Source: Maridesulfovibrio ferrireducens
GTDB lineage: Bacteria > Desulfobacterota > Desulfovibrionia > Desulfovibrionales > Desulfovibrionaceae
Reading direction: 5' to 3'
Assembly (NCBI RefSeq): GCF_900101105.1
Contig: NZ_FNGA01000002.1
Coordinates: forward strand, 186,001-250,000
DNA length: 64,000 nucleotides
This document shows, piece by piece, positions 17,732 to 26,165 of this stretch. The notes under the pieces are model-generated. The model saw only the letters and a program-made list of their open reading frames with translations, did not search any database and was not told where the DNA came from. The number at the start of each line of letters is the position of its first letter. The stretch's first letter is position 1. The translations under genes and the position numbers were made by a program.

Positions 17732-18955
17732 ATGAGAATTCTACTATTGACGATTGCCCTTCTATTTTCATTTTATTCAACTGTTTCAGCACAAGAATTA
17801 ATATTAGGTACGATTTTCGAAACAAAAGGGGAAAATGCCCTTACCGCGCAGGAGACTATGAACGGAGCTATACTTGCCGTTAAAAAATTCAATGATTCAA
17901 ACCAAAATTTTAAAATTAAACTTGAGTGCGAATCAAGCACAAACGAACCTCTGGAAATAATTCGAGCCGTCCATAAATTGACTGCAACAAAAGGAATTAC
18001 GGCCGCAACGGGCATTATTTCAGAAAACGCAGCACTCTCGGCAGCGCCAGTTTTTCAGGCGGCACAACTTCCTTTCCTGTGCACAGGGGCGCAGCTCAGC
18101 GGCCTGACCACTCCCGAAACACCTGAAACTTTCACATTGGCTGTGTCAGACAGTAAAATCGGCACAGACTTAGCAAAATACACTTTTGCAACACTTGAAG
18201 CTGAAAATATTTTTCTAATCCGATCAGATATGAATGACTCGACAGCAAAACAGGCTGAAAGCTTCTCCGCTAATTTCAAAACAAAAGGCGGAACTATCCT
18301 TTCAGAAATGCGCATAACAGAACCGGACCCTGATTTATCATACATCATGAAGGCCATTGAAGCACTAGCACCCCTACCGCAGTCAGACAGCAAAAAGACG
18401 GAGGATGCTATGGGGGTCAGCAATTATATAGATGAAGGCGCGGCAATTATTACCCAAAAACGCACGCCTCCTCCTGAAATTCAGGAAATTGAAGCTGTCG
18501 TAATTTTCGCTTCGGCAAAAGTCAGCGCTAAATTGCTAAGTCTCATGAAAGAAAAAGAAATGGCTTACAACATTGTCGGCGGAACAAGCTTTGACATGGT
18601 AGCCATGAAAAAGCCCATTGCCTCATGGTCTGGAAATATTATTTTTGCATCACAGGCAAGCCTCACCCGTGAAAACAATCTCGTTAAACTATTTGTAAAA
18701 GCTTATACGGAGTTATTCGGTGAACAACCGCAAACAGGTTATGCTGCTCTCGGTTTTGACTCTATTCTTCTGCTCGCGCATGCAGCCGGAACAACAGGAA
18801 ATCCTTCCGTAAACATAAGGACCAACCTTCCAGCTGTTAATAAATTCAAAGGCGTTTCAGGTGAGATATCTTTTAAAAACGGAAGTGTAGAAAAACCACT
18901 CTACATTATTCAATCTGACGCAGGGCAAATTTCTTTAGCGGCCGAAATGCAATAA
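17732..18955 (+). CDS. Periplasmic solute-binding protein of branched-chain amino acid ABC type
   Basis: 407 residues from the ATG at 17732, with AGGAG 7 nt upstream (a GTG six bases earlier is too close). A signal peptide (RILLLTIALLFSFYSTVSAQE) directs it to the periplasm. The type I fold is seen in LILGTIFETKGENALTAQETMNGAILAVKKFN, the SENAALSAAPVFQAAQLPF turn and the late TGYAALGFDSILLL. No permease or ATPase is adjacent, so it is an orphan; such proteins may also be sensory. Ligand unknown. Confidence 0.82.
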   Translation: MRILLLTIALLFSFYSTVSAQELILGTIFETKGENALTAQETMNGAILAVKKFNDSNQNFKIKLECESSTNEPLEIIRAVHKLTATKGITAATGIISENAALSAAPVFQAAQLPFLCTGAQLSGLTTPETPETFTLAVSDSKIGTDLAKYTFATLEAENIFLIRSDMNDSTAKQAESFSANFKTKGGTILSEMRITEPDPDLSYIMKAIEALAPLPQSDSKKTEDAMGVSNYIDEGAAIITQKRTPPPEIQEIEAVVIFASAKVSAKLLSLMKEKEMAYNIVGGTSFDMVAMKKPIASWSGNIIFASQASLTRENNLVKLFVKAYTELFGEQPQTGYAALGFDSILLLAHAAGTTGNPSVNIRTNLPAVNKFKGVSGEISFKNGSVEKPLYIIQSDAGQISLAAEMQ

Positions 18956-18967
18956 TATTTAAACTTA

Positions 18968-19645
18968 TCAAGATTCTTTCAGACTTTTCTGAACAGCCTT
19001 TGCAAGAAAGAAAATAACTGCTCCGGCACCGATTAAAACAGCAACCAATTCTAAGTTGACGGTTCCTTTCGTTACCCCTGCCTTAAGCAGATGGCCGCCC
19101 GCAGTTAAAAATACCGTTTCAGGTATAAGACAAAATACGCTCATAACCAAAAACGGAATAAACCTCACGCCTGTTACAGACCAAAGATAATTGGCCATTG
19201 AATAAGGCACTACAGGCACAATCCGGCTTAAGGCCAATACTTTCAGAGGGTGACTCTTACTGAGCTTTTCCAGATCTATAAAATATGTATTTGAACCGAA
19301 TTTCTGTAAAATAGTTTTCCTGAAAACAAAACGCCCAAGCAGAAACGCCAATGCAGAACCGGCCCCCATTCCAGCAAGACTCAAGAGCGCTCCTTTAACC
19401 GTTCCGAAAAGCACCCCAGCAACAACGGTGAACAAAGTCTGCGGAACAACAAACGCCAGTCCGAACACATTTATCAAAACAAAAATTACCGGAGCAAAAT
19501 TACCACTGGCTTCGACCCAATTAACAAGAGAACTAAGGTGCCCTTCTCCATATTTTTCAGCTCCAAGAGACAAAACTCCCACCACCAGTACGACTATAAC
19601 TCCATGCCAAAAAATTCTACTTTTTAACCAATCACGTTTAACCAT
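18968..19645 (-). CDS. TVP38/TMEM64 family (DedA-like) membrane protein
   Basis: 225 residues with about six spans. The central pattern is that of the VTT domain: FVLINVFGLAFVVPQTLFTVVAGVLFG, GSALAFLLGRF, and the LSRIVPVVPYSMANYL loop with its paired re-entrant prolines. Family members move phospholipids or undecaprenyl phosphate across membranes. Convergent with the solute-binding gene (12 bp between stops) and divergent from ycaO. Confidence 0.88.
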   Translation of the reverse strand: MVKRDWLKSRIFWHGVIVVLVVGVLSLGAEKYGEGHLSSLVNWVEASGNFAPVIFVLINVFGLAFVVPQTLFTVVAGVLFGTVKGALLSLAGMGAGSALAFLLGRFVFRKTILQKFGSNTYFIDLEKLSKSHPLKVLALSRIVPVVPYSMANYLWSVTGVRFIPFLVMSVFCLIPETVFLTAGGHLLKAGVTKGTVNLELVAVLIGAGAVIFFLAKAVQKSLKES

Positions 19646-19762
19646 ATTTACCTACTTCACTTGCGGGCTTAAATATCCTAACATCTCGATCCGAACAGAA
19701 TAGCGGTTACATATTTAATTATCAACATGAGATGCTGTTTTTCAGCAAAACCAAGGAAATAT

Positions 19763-21460
19763 ATGCGTTACCAGCTTAAACTTATGGATACTCTTTCAGG
19801 AACTGGCTGCTTCGCGGCGTTCCCTGTACCGAACTTAAGTTTTTCAGATGTATTAAATCATCTGGAAGAACACCCATATGACGAATTTATGCATAACCAT
19901 ATGCTCGACATGCTCGGCAAACACCGCACACGCAAAATCGAAAAATTAATCACCGAAATAAAGGGAGATCCTAATAAAAAAGTGCTCGCTGCACTGATTT
20001 ATGAAGCCTGCCTCACGCACCCGAAGCTGGTTTCATTAAAAGAACAGATTGAAAAAGATTTCGACGCGCAAGAACTTAAAGATATCACTCCGACACTGCA
20101 CCTTCGCTCTCACCTCTTAGCGGATCAACCATTGCACAATCAATGGACTTTGGTTTTATCTGCAAACATGGAAGAGCACGAAGATCTGCCAAGCCCCGAA
20201 GAAACCGGACTCCCTCTTTTATACAAGAACGAAGAACTACCGATTAAAGCATCAATAGACGCCTCCACGGTCAGAGCTTCACTTGAAAAAGAGGGGAAAC
20301 TACCTCCAGCGAAAGAACGCGCCCCTATAATCGAAGTAACAACTCACGCAATGAAGCAGCTTGAAGCCTTAGATGTTTTCCTTGGCAAGCAAATGCGCCA
20401 GAAAGGATGCCTAAGCCCTGCGGCGGTACTTCAACATTGGCAGATTAAAACAAAAACCGATAACGGCTCATTATCAAACTCACTGGATGCAATTCAAACC
20501 AGTTACGGTCGCGGTTTCTCTCTTATCGACGCGCAGGTTTCCTGCGCCATGGAAGTTGTAGAAAGAGTAAGCTCCTACGGAAGCATAGGCAAAGCCGGAA
20601 TTCTTAACAGAGTTGATCCTTATCCAATTGTTAAAGGAACTTACGAAGAGGTATCAAAAGACTGCAACGCTCTTGATCCTTCCACTTTATCTCTGGAATA
20701 TCCTTACGAAGGACAATCTCTCTGGTGGATGGAAGCGGACAGATTCAACGGCACGGAATACGAACAGGTTTTGATTCCAGTGCAGCACGTATTTCTCTTT
20801 TGCAACCTTGATGAGCAAAACTTGTTCAGTGGCCTTAGTTCCACAGGGCTGGCCTCAGGCAACACCTTTGCCGAAGCACAGCTCAGCGGACTTCTCGAAG
20901 TGCTCGAGCGCGATTCAGACTCAACAGTCCTTTTTGACAAAGAAAAATGTTTCAGAATTGAAAGTGATAATGCCGAAATCAAAAAGCATCTAGCTGATTT
21001 GGAAGATTCAGGAATTCATGTCTGGTTTCAAGATATGACTTCCGAGCTCGGAGTTCCCTGCTACCGCGCATTTGCTGTCGGCACACGAGGCGACATCAAC
21101 AAAGGCGGCGGATGTAATCTGAATGGCAAAAGGGCACTCCTTTCAGCTCTGACAGAAGTTCCGTACCCCTTCCCCGGCCCCGCAACCTCGCCATGTCCCG
21201 AAGGATTGCCAATCCGCAAGCTGGAAGACCTTCCAGACCTGTCTACAGGAAGCACTGAGGGTGATGTGATGGTGCTTGAAACGCTCCTTACTAAAAACAA
21301 TTACTATCCAATCTACGTGGATCTGACCCGTAAAGATCTAGGAATCCCCGTAACCCGCGCAATTATACCGGGCTTAGAAATTGTTTCAGACATGGATAAA
21401 TTCTCGCGCATCAGCCCGAGACTTTTCAAAAACTACCTTGAAATAAAAAAAGTACTGTAA
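19763..21460 (+). CDS. YcaO-domain protein
   Basis: 565 residues from the ATG at 19763, with AAGGAA upstream; an earlier ATG at 19727 has no RBS. YcaO enzymes use ATP to activate backbone amides, making azolines or thioamides. The C-terminal two thirds fits: SLIDAQVSCAMEVVERVSS (ATP and magnesium glutamates), SSTGLASGNTFAEAQLSGLLEVLERD, and TRAIIPGLE near the end. The N-terminal 200 residues are helical and unusual. E. coli YcaO, tied to RimO, is 586 residues. No peptide-precursor gene is visible nearby. It lies just before the tRNA and is the last chromosomal gene before the element. Confidence 0.85.
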   Translation: MRYQLKLMDTLSGTGCFAAFPVPNLSFSDVLNHLEEHPYDEFMHNHMLDMLGKHRTRKIEKLITEIKGDPNKKVLAALIYEACLTHPKLVSLKEQIEKDFDAQELKDITPTLHLRSHLLADQPLHNQWTLVLSANMEEHEDLPSPEETGLPLLYKNEELPIKASIDASTVRASLEKEGKLPPAKERAPIIEVTTHAMKQLEALDVFLGKQMRQKGCLSPAAVLQHWQIKTKTDNGSLSNSLDAIQTSYGRGFSLIDAQVSCAMEVVERVSSYGSIGKAGILNRVDPYPIVKGTYEEVSKDCNALDPSTLSLEYPYEGQSLWWMEADRFNGTEYEQVLIPVQHVFLFCNLDEQNLFSGLSSTGLASGNTFAEAQLSGLLEVLERDSDSTVLFDKEKCFRIESDNAEIKKHLADLEDSGIHVWFQDMTSELGVPCYRAFAVGTRGDINKGGGCNLNGKRALLSALTEVPYPFPGPATSPCPEGLPIRKLEDLPDLSTGSTEGDVMVLETLLTKNNYYPIYVDLTRKDLGIPVTRAIIPGLEIVSDMDKFSRISPRLFKNYLEIKKVL

Positions 21461-21474
21461 TAAGCTATTGTTTC

Positions 21475-21503
21475 TTGACTAGTTAACAGACTCAGTATAG
21501 ATA
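21475..21503 (+). promoter_or_regulatory. Promoter of tRNA-Leu
   Basis: TTGACT (21475-21480) and TAGATA (21498-21503) with 17 nt between, 12 bp before the tRNA. Confidence 0.5.
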
Positions 21504-21515
21504 ACTTTACTCCGT

Positions 21516-21602
21516 GCCCGGATGGCGGAATTGGTAGACGCAAGGGACTTAAAATCCCTCGAGCTTCGGCTTGTGCGGGTTCAAGTCCCGCTCTGGGTAC
21601 CA
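21516..21602 (+). tRNA. tRNA-Leu (anticodon UAA)
   Basis: 87 nt. The acceptor GCCCGGA pairs with TCTGGGT (two G-U pairs), D-arm GGCGGAATTGGTAGACGC, anticodon stem AGGGA/TCCCT with loop CTTAAAA (anticodon TAA), long variable arm typical of class II tRNA, T-loop GTTCAAG, and encoded ACCA at 21599-21602. It is the likely insertion target of the conjugative element that begins just past it. Confidence 0.95.
21585..21602 (+). other. Putative left attachment site of the element
   Basis: Gene content switches from housekeeping to IncP-like transfer genes immediately past the 3' end of the tRNA, which is the usual place where tyrosine recombinases insert. The matching right copy is not in the window, so the exact core is not known. 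Confidence 0.4.
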
Positions 21603-21612
21603 CGGTTAAATC

Positions 21613-21657
21613 AAGGGTTTACATGCAATTTAACGATTGCTTGTGGACCCTTTTTTT
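21613..21657 (+). terminator. Long hairpin terminator after tRNA-Leu
   Basis: A 17-bp stem (AAGGGTTTACATGCAAT with ATTGCTTGTGGACCCTT, two G-U pairs and one mismatch) with a 6-nt loop and seven T. It insulates tRNA transcription from the transfer genes. Confidence 0.8.
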
Positions 21658-21674
21658 ATGCCATTTTTCTGATT

Positions 21675-21693
21675 TGTCCCACTCCTGTCCCAC
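21675..21693 (+). repeat. TGTCCCAC direct repeat near the tRNA end
   Basis: Two copies of TGTCCCAC (21675-21682 and 21686-21693) lie 11 bp apart, one helical turn, 73 bp past the tRNA. They could be arm-type integrase sites; similar motifs occur beside islands in related bacteria as far as I recall. Low certainty. Confidence 0.35.
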
Positions 21694-21821
21694 CTATTTC
21701 CAATAAAACACCTTTCCAAACAACTGCGACAGCCCTAACTGCCGCACTCTTTTCGTGCGTTCAACGACACATTTCACCATCTACATACATTTCTTTCATT
21801 AATAAAACAAAGAGAAGCGAC

Positions 21822-22166
21822 ATGATCTCTAAGATAACTCCTTCCAAGAACGGCATAGGACGAGTTCAATATCTAAGCCTTAAAGCAGATATAGAATCAA
21901 ACCTTATCGCTGGACATACACGGATTGCAATCCACAATCACTATGCCGACCAAGGTAAAATAACCTTCAGCTATAAAAGATTCTGCCACTATGTGAATCG
22001 TTACAGCTCCCACTGCCTGCAAAAAAAACAAGGTTTAAAACCTTCTCCAATTTTATCAGCCGCGTCACTTCCAGCGAAGATAAATAGCTCTGTTCAATTA
22101 GAACAAAGCCAAAAATTTTCGCATGAAAAAAATCCTTCAAACGAAAAAATTAAAGATCTCACATAA
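21822..22166 (+). CDS. traK: TraK-family oriT-binding protein
   Basis: 114 residues from the ATG at 21822; an open frame runs back into the tRNA but the upstream 100 codons are not protein-like. The core YLSLKADIESNLIAGHTRIAIHNHYADQGKITFSY...RFCHYVNRY follows RK2 TraK segment by segment. RK2 TraK binds and wraps the leading-region side of oriT within the relaxosome. The candidate binding region (63429-63518) is at the far end of the element. It opens the left transfer operon: traL starts 27 bp downstream. Confidence 0.75.
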   Translation: MISKITPSKNGIGRVQYLSLKADIESNLIAGHTRIAIHNHYADQGKITFSYKRFCHYVNRYSSHCLQKKQGLKPSPILSAASLPAKINSSVQLEQSQKFSHEKNPSNEKIKDLT

Positions 22167-22193
22167 ACAATAAAACCATTTTCAGGAGTTAAC

Positions 22194-22916
22194 ATGGCGA
22201 CTATTCACATGATTTTACAAGGCAAAGGCGGCGTAGGCAAAAGCCTCATTGCAAGCATTATTGCCCAGCACCTGCTTGAAGATGAAAAAGAAGTCTTCTG
22301 CGTAGATACAGATCCTGTCAATGCAACTTTCGCCGGCTACAAGAGATTCAATGTAACTGCTCTTGATATAATGAAAGAAGACGACATTGATCCTAGAAGC
22401 TTTGACAAGCTTTCAGAAATGATGGCTGAGCTTCCTGACAATTCTCATATGGTTATAGATAACGGTGCGGCCACTTTTGTTCCTCTGGCTAGTTACCTTG
22501 CTGAAAACGAAGTTTTCGACCTGCTTAAAGGCCGTGGCCATTCTATCTATCTTCACAGTGTCATCACCGGCGGACAGGCTCTTCCAGACACACTGAGCGG
22601 ATTAAACTCATTACTCAATGCTTTCCAAGATATCCCTATTTACGTGTGGCTGAATGGTTATTTCGGTCAAATCAGCAACGAAGGTAAAAGCTTTGAAGAA
22701 TTCAAAATATATCAAAACAACATTCAGCGTTTTGCTGCTCTCATAAAACTTCCGCAGAAGAAAAAAGAAACCTTCGGGAAAGACTTAGAAAATCTCCTTT
22801 CGTCCCGCCTGTCATTTCAGGAAGCCATTCAAGGTGAAACTCCGCTCATGATGAAACAGCGTCTGCATATGATGTGGCGTGAAATCAGAGCTGAACTCCA
22901 ACAGTGCGGGGTTTAA
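22194..22916 (+). CDS. traL: TraL-family ParA-like ATPase
   Basis: 240 residues. Deviant Walker A QGKGGVGKS (9-17) begins the protein, followed by DTDPVNATFAGYK, MVIDNGAATFVPL and VITGGQALPDTLSGL, all as in RK2 TraL. TraL is an IncP transfer protein whose exact role is not settled. AGGAG lies 6 nt before the ATG. It sits between traK and an accessory pair that separates it from traM, where RK2 has traL and traM adjacent. Confidence 0.9.
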   Translation: MATIHMILQGKGGVGKSLIASIIAQHLLEDEKEVFCVDTDPVNATFAGYKRFNVTALDIMKEDDIDPRSFDKLSEMMAELPDNSHMVIDNGAATFVPLASYLAENEVFDLLKGRGHSIYLHSVITGGQALPDTLSGLNSLLNAFQDIPIYVWLNGYFGQISNEGKSFEEFKIYQNNIQRFAALIKLPQKKKETFGKDLENLLSSRLSFQEAIQGETPLMMKQRLHMMWREIRAELQQCGV

Positions 22917-22920
22917 AGCA

Positions 22921-23574
22921 ATGCCAAAACTAAACCCCCTCAAGATTTATCTTGCATGCCCGTATACCAGTCCCAAGGTGCTGGTAAGTAAGTTCCGCTA
23001 CGAAATGGCCAATGTAGCAACGAAGCTAATCCTTCAAAGTGGCCACCTTGTTTATTCTCCAATATCCCACTCCCATGGAGTAAAAAGCGCAGGAAATCCT
23101 ATAGCCTGTAGCTGCTGGAAACGTCTTAATGCAGATTTCCTTGATTGGGCGGATGAGCTGTGGGTTCTAAAACTTGATGGCTGGGAAGAATCTCAAGGAG
23201 TAATAGAAGAACTTGCGACTGCACGTTGTAAGAATAAACAGATCTCGTATTATGACCCTGAACCAGTCAAAAGGCTCTTATCCTCTTTAAAGATCGAAGA
23301 ACAAAAAGTTCACGATCCATTTTTCAGCACCCTACTAAATGAACTTCCTCCTGTTTTTTCGCGCATAGACTTACCCCAATTTATTGGAACTCTTTTCAGC
23401 GTTGGCTACATGTCAAATTTAGATTCAGCAGGAGACGGGCCAGAGTATAGAAGGGTTGGCGGTAAAATTGTTTACGAACGAGAATTATTTGTCACTTGGC
23501 TTGAAAACCGTTGCCAAGAAAAAAGGGATAGAAGCTTCGATTTTTGCAAAAAAAAGGAAGAGAACAATGACTGA
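22921..23574 (+). CDS. DUF1937 protein (nucleoside deoxyribosyltransferase-like fold) with C-terminal extension
   Basis: 217 residues from the ATG at 22921, four bases after traL. The first 120 residues are a DUF1937 domain: KIYLACPYT, YEMANVATKLILQSGHLVYSPISHSHG, FLDWADELWVLKLDGWEES. The domain is similar to nucleoside 2-deoxyribosyltransferases. The last 100 residues are unlike anything I know. A second, shorter copy lies at 47080. The fold suggests binding of a nucleotide or nucleoside; why a conjugative element carries two copies is unknown. Confidence 0.8.
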   Translation: MPKLNPLKIYLACPYTSPKVLVSKFRYEMANVATKLILQSGHLVYSPISHSHGVKSAGNPIACSCWKRLNADFLDWADELWVLKLDGWEESQGVIEELATARCKNKQISYYDPEPVKRLLSSLKIEEQKVHDPFFSTLLNELPPVFSRIDLPQFIGTLFSVGYMSNLDSAGDGPEYRRVGGKIVYERELFVTWLENRCQEKRDRSFDFCKKKEENND

Positions 23575-24217
23575 TATCTCCTCCTTGCTTGAATGCCCAT
23601 GGTGCGGAGCTTTTGAAGATAAACACCTCCACCTCCTAAAGAAAGATATATCTATAAACCATTATAATAGTACGAAGTATTACGTGCAGTGCCTTAATTG
23701 TGCAGCACAAGGGCCAAGTGCCGCAACTAAAGAAGAAGCTATTAACTTCTGGGGAACTCTTGAACGAGGATGTGAGGGGGAAGGCAAAAATTATCTCCAA
23801 GAATTTCTTCAATTAGGATCTGTGCTTTTTAGTACAACATATATGGATATTTTTGATTTCTCACAGGACGAGAATACTCAAGAGATTAGTAAAGTAGAGA
23901 AGTTTTATTCTGCAACAGCTCAAGAATACGACCATTTATTTTCTAATATCGCTATAGAAAAAGAAGCAAAGTATTTTTGTAAAAAACTTAGTTATCTTAT
24001 AGACCACGGGGCTGGAGATTTTTCAGAGAATTATCCTAGTTACCCTCTGCGCTGGAAAAAAAATTTACCAAGGGTTCCAGATTTACTGGAATTACTAAAG
24101 AAAGCAAAGATTGACCTCAATGAATCTGAACTCGCTAGCGACATAGGTGAAGTCTTAAGCCAATTTGAAGAAGCTCAGAAAAGCTTGAACGATTCCGAGA
24201 GGCTGGAAAATGCCTAA
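23567..24217 (+). CDS. Lar-like zinc-finger protein
   Basis: 216 residues from the ATG at 23567, overlapping the previous gene by 8 bases. The N-terminus has a four-cysteine finger, CPWCG (10-14) and CLNC, closed by the SAATKEEAINFWG motif, as in Lar restriction-alleviation proteins. The rest, mostly helical and acidic, is longer than in typical Lar (about 60-80 residues) and is not recognised. A protective role against host restriction during transfer is possible but inferred. Confidence 0.65.
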   Translation: MTDISSLLECPWCGAFEDKHLHLLKKDISINHYNSTKYYVQCLNCAAQGPSAATKEEAINFWGTLERGCEGEGKNYLQEFLQLGSVLFSTTYMDIFDFSQDENTQEISKVEKFYSATAQEYDHLFSNIAIEKEAKYFCKKLSYLIDHGAGDFSENYPSYPLRWKKNLPRVPDLLELLKKAKIDLNESELASDIGEVLSQFEEAQKSLNDSERLENA

Positions 24218-24617
24218 GATCACCCACAGCCCCCTCACCATCCAAAAAGTGCGCGATCTCATTACTGAGAAGCATAACACCTTACTTGATGAGAACGACC
24301 CCATTCTCATGCTCGTAACTATGCACCGCGCCTTTCTGGATGAGTTTGAATTGATGCTGAATCAACAAACTACGGTAGCTGAAGAACACATGAATGAGCA
24401 TGTGAAAGCTTTTGCAACTGAAGTTCGTAAGTCAACAAACATCCTGTTGAGCAAGGCGGTCAAAGCCAACGTTGAAAACTGCATTGCTGAGATCGGCCAG
24501 CATCAAGAAGTCATGTCCAACTTCCTCTCTACAATCAAAACGTGGAGTCTCTTCGCCGGGATAATGCTCATTCTATCAATAGCCACAACTCTTTCAGTTC
24601 TTGTGTGGGGTTCATGA
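24210..24617 (+). CDS. traM: TraM-family transfer protein
   Basis: 135 residues. Helical cytoplasmic part with a single C-terminal membrane span (SLFAGIMLILSIATTLSVLVW). Position after traK-traL, size and the DPILMLVTMHRAFLDEFE segment fit RK2 TraM, which is needed for efficient transfer. It overlaps the preceding gene by 8 bases and the start of trbB by ATGA. Confidence 0.7.
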   Translation: MPKITHSPLTIQKVRDLITEKHNTLLDENDPILMLVTMHRAFLDEFELMLNQQTTVAEEHMNEHVKAFATEVRKSTNILLSKAVKANVENCIAEIGQHQEVMSNFLSTIKTWSLFAGIMLILSIATTLSVLVWGS

Positions 24618-25576
24618 TGGAAGATCGTCTTGTAAACAACCTGCTCCACAATATGGGGCAGAGCATCATATCAGCTCTTAAAGATGAGAATGTTGTCGAA
24701 ATCATGGTTAACCCTGACGGCAAACTTTGGGTCGAAAAGCTCGGCGAAGAAATGAAGGTTGTCGGCGAGATACCTGAGGTTCGGACAACCATGATCATAT
24801 CACTGGTTGCCAGCGCACTTAAAACAACCGTGACCGCTGACAACCCTATAATTGAAGGGGAACTTCCTAAAGCATCACCCCTTAACGGTAGCCGATTCGA
24901 AGGGATTTTCCCTCCAATTGTAGAGGCTGCTTCTTTTACTATTCGTAAAAAAGCAAGCCGTGTTTTTCCGCTTGAAGATTATGTCCAAAATGGGGTCATG
25001 ACACTTGATGCAATGAACTCCATTAAAAAAGCCATTGCCGACAAAAGAAACATTGTAGTTGTCGGCGGCACAGGCTCTGGAAAAACAACGCTAGTAAATG
25101 GAATCATAAAAGCCATTTCCATAATTTCTCCATATGACCGACTTGTCATAATCGAAGACACTTCTGAATTGCAAAGTCATTCACATAACACAATATCTCT
25201 ACGTTCTTCAGATCATACCTCCATCCAAAACTTGGTTCGGGCGACCATGAGACTTCGCCCGGACCGGATACTCGTTGGGGAAGTAAGAGGTGGAGAAGCT
25301 CTTGATTTACTCAAATCTTGGAACACAGGACATCCCGGCGGAGTTGCAACAGTTCATGCAAATTCTGCGGCTGAAGGATTGCTCCGAATTGAACAACTAA
25401 TATTAGAAGCAAGCACTTCCCCTATGCCTAATCTGATCGGATCAGCTGTGGACTTTTTGATTTACATCCGCCGCACCAAAACAGGCCGGATTGTTTCAGA
25501 AATAGCCACGGTTTCAAGCTATGACTCTCATAACCATAAATACAATTTGGAGTATGTTTACAGTGAAGAAAAATAA
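24614..25576 (+). CDS. trbB: TrbB, VirB11-type secretion ATPase
   Basis: 320 residues from the ATG overlapping the traM stop. Hexameric traffic ATPase of the mating-pair formation complex at the inner membrane. Walker A GGTGSGKTT (about 151-159), IIEDTSELQ (Asp box), and VGEVRGGEALDLLKSWNTGHPGG (Walker B and His box) are present. First gene of a trb set in the order B, C, D, E, J, L, F, G, then I. Confidence 0.95.
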   Translation: MMEDRLVNNLLHNMGQSIISALKDENVVEIMVNPDGKLWVEKLGEEMKVVGEIPEVRTTMIISLVASALKTTVTADNPIIEGELPKASPLNGSRFEGIFPPIVEAASFTIRKKASRVFPLEDYVQNGVMTLDAMNSIKKAIADKRNIVVVGGTGSGKTTLVNGIIKAISIISPYDRLVIIEDTSELQSHSHNTISLRSSDHTSIQNLVRATMRLRPDRILVGEVRGGEALDLLKSWNTGHPGGVATVHANSAAEGLLRIEQLILEASTSPMPNLIGSAVDFLIYIRRTKTGRIVSEIATVSSYDSHNHKYNLEYVYSEEK

Positions 25577-25877
25577 CCTCCTCCTTTTACTGGCTTTGGT
25601 CTTGATAATCCTGATGCCTGAAAATGTTTTTGCGTCCAATTCCATCAGCGAATTCGACAGTCCTTTTGAGGCTGTTGTCGGAACGATTACCGGCCCAGTG
25701 GGGCGCTGGATATCAATAGCAGCCATGGGTCTCACAGGCGTAACCTTCGTGCAAAAAAAAGATGAAATTCAAGGAGGATTCAGACTGTTACTTGGAGTGG
25801 TATTCGGAATCGCATTCATAGCTTTCGCTTCATCAATTGTAGACGGCTTATTCAGTTTCAGCGGAGCGGTACTATGA
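25554..25877 (+). CDS. trbC: TrbC, conjugative pilin (VirB2-like)
   Basis: 107 residues from ATG 25554 (a GTG at 25563 is also possible). A long signal peptide (NNLLLLLALVLIILMPENVFA) precedes the mature pilin, which has two hydrophobic helices (GRWISIAAMGLTGVTF and LLLGVVFGIAFIAFA) as in RK2 TrbC. RK2 TrbC is trimmed by LepB and by TraF and then cyclised; a TraF is encoded at 49126. It overlaps trbB by 23 bases. Confidence 0.9.
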   Translation: MFTVKKNNLLLLLALVLIILMPENVFASNSISEFDSPFEAVVGTITGPVGRWISIAAMGLTGVTFVQKKDEIQGGFRLLLGVVFGIAFIAFASSIVDGLFSFSGAVL

Positions 25878-26149
25878 GAGTAGTCCCTATACACAGATCG
25901 CTTCACAAACCTTCGATGGTAATGGGTGCAGAGCGAGAACTGGTTATGTTCTCAGCTCTAATTTCAATACTTGTCGGGATAGGTGGTTTTACTCTTCTAT
26001 CAGCCTTAGCAGGACTGATTTTTTGGATGGTGACCATCTTCATACTTAGACAAATGGCCAAGTCAGATCCGCAAATGTCTAAAGTCTGGTGGAAGCACCA
26101 TAAACAGCAGGATTACTATTCTGCCCGCGCAACTCCGTGGCGTAATTAA
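25874..26149 (+). CDS. trbD: TrbD, VirB3-like membrane protein
   Basis: 91 residues. VPIHRSLHKPSMVMGAERELV at the start and two close spans (about 27-58) are the TrbD pattern. It acts with TrbE at the inner membrane. Overlaps trbC by 4 bases; trbE follows after 16 bp. Confidence 0.9.
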   Translation: MRVVPIHRSLHKPSMVMGAERELVMFSALISILVGIGGFTLLSALAGLIFWMVTIFILRQMAKSDPQMSKVWWKHHKQQDYYSARATPWRN

Positions 26150-26165
26150 GAGGAATAATAAAAAT

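Noticed and set aside
21522-21821. Open frame running from tRNA-Leu into traK
   Set aside because: The first 100 codons cover the tRNA and its terminator hairpin; only the part from ATG 21822 resembles TraK.
21603-21821. Integrase gene next to the tRNA
   Set aside because: No tyrosine or serine recombinase reading frame is present here or elsewhere in the window.
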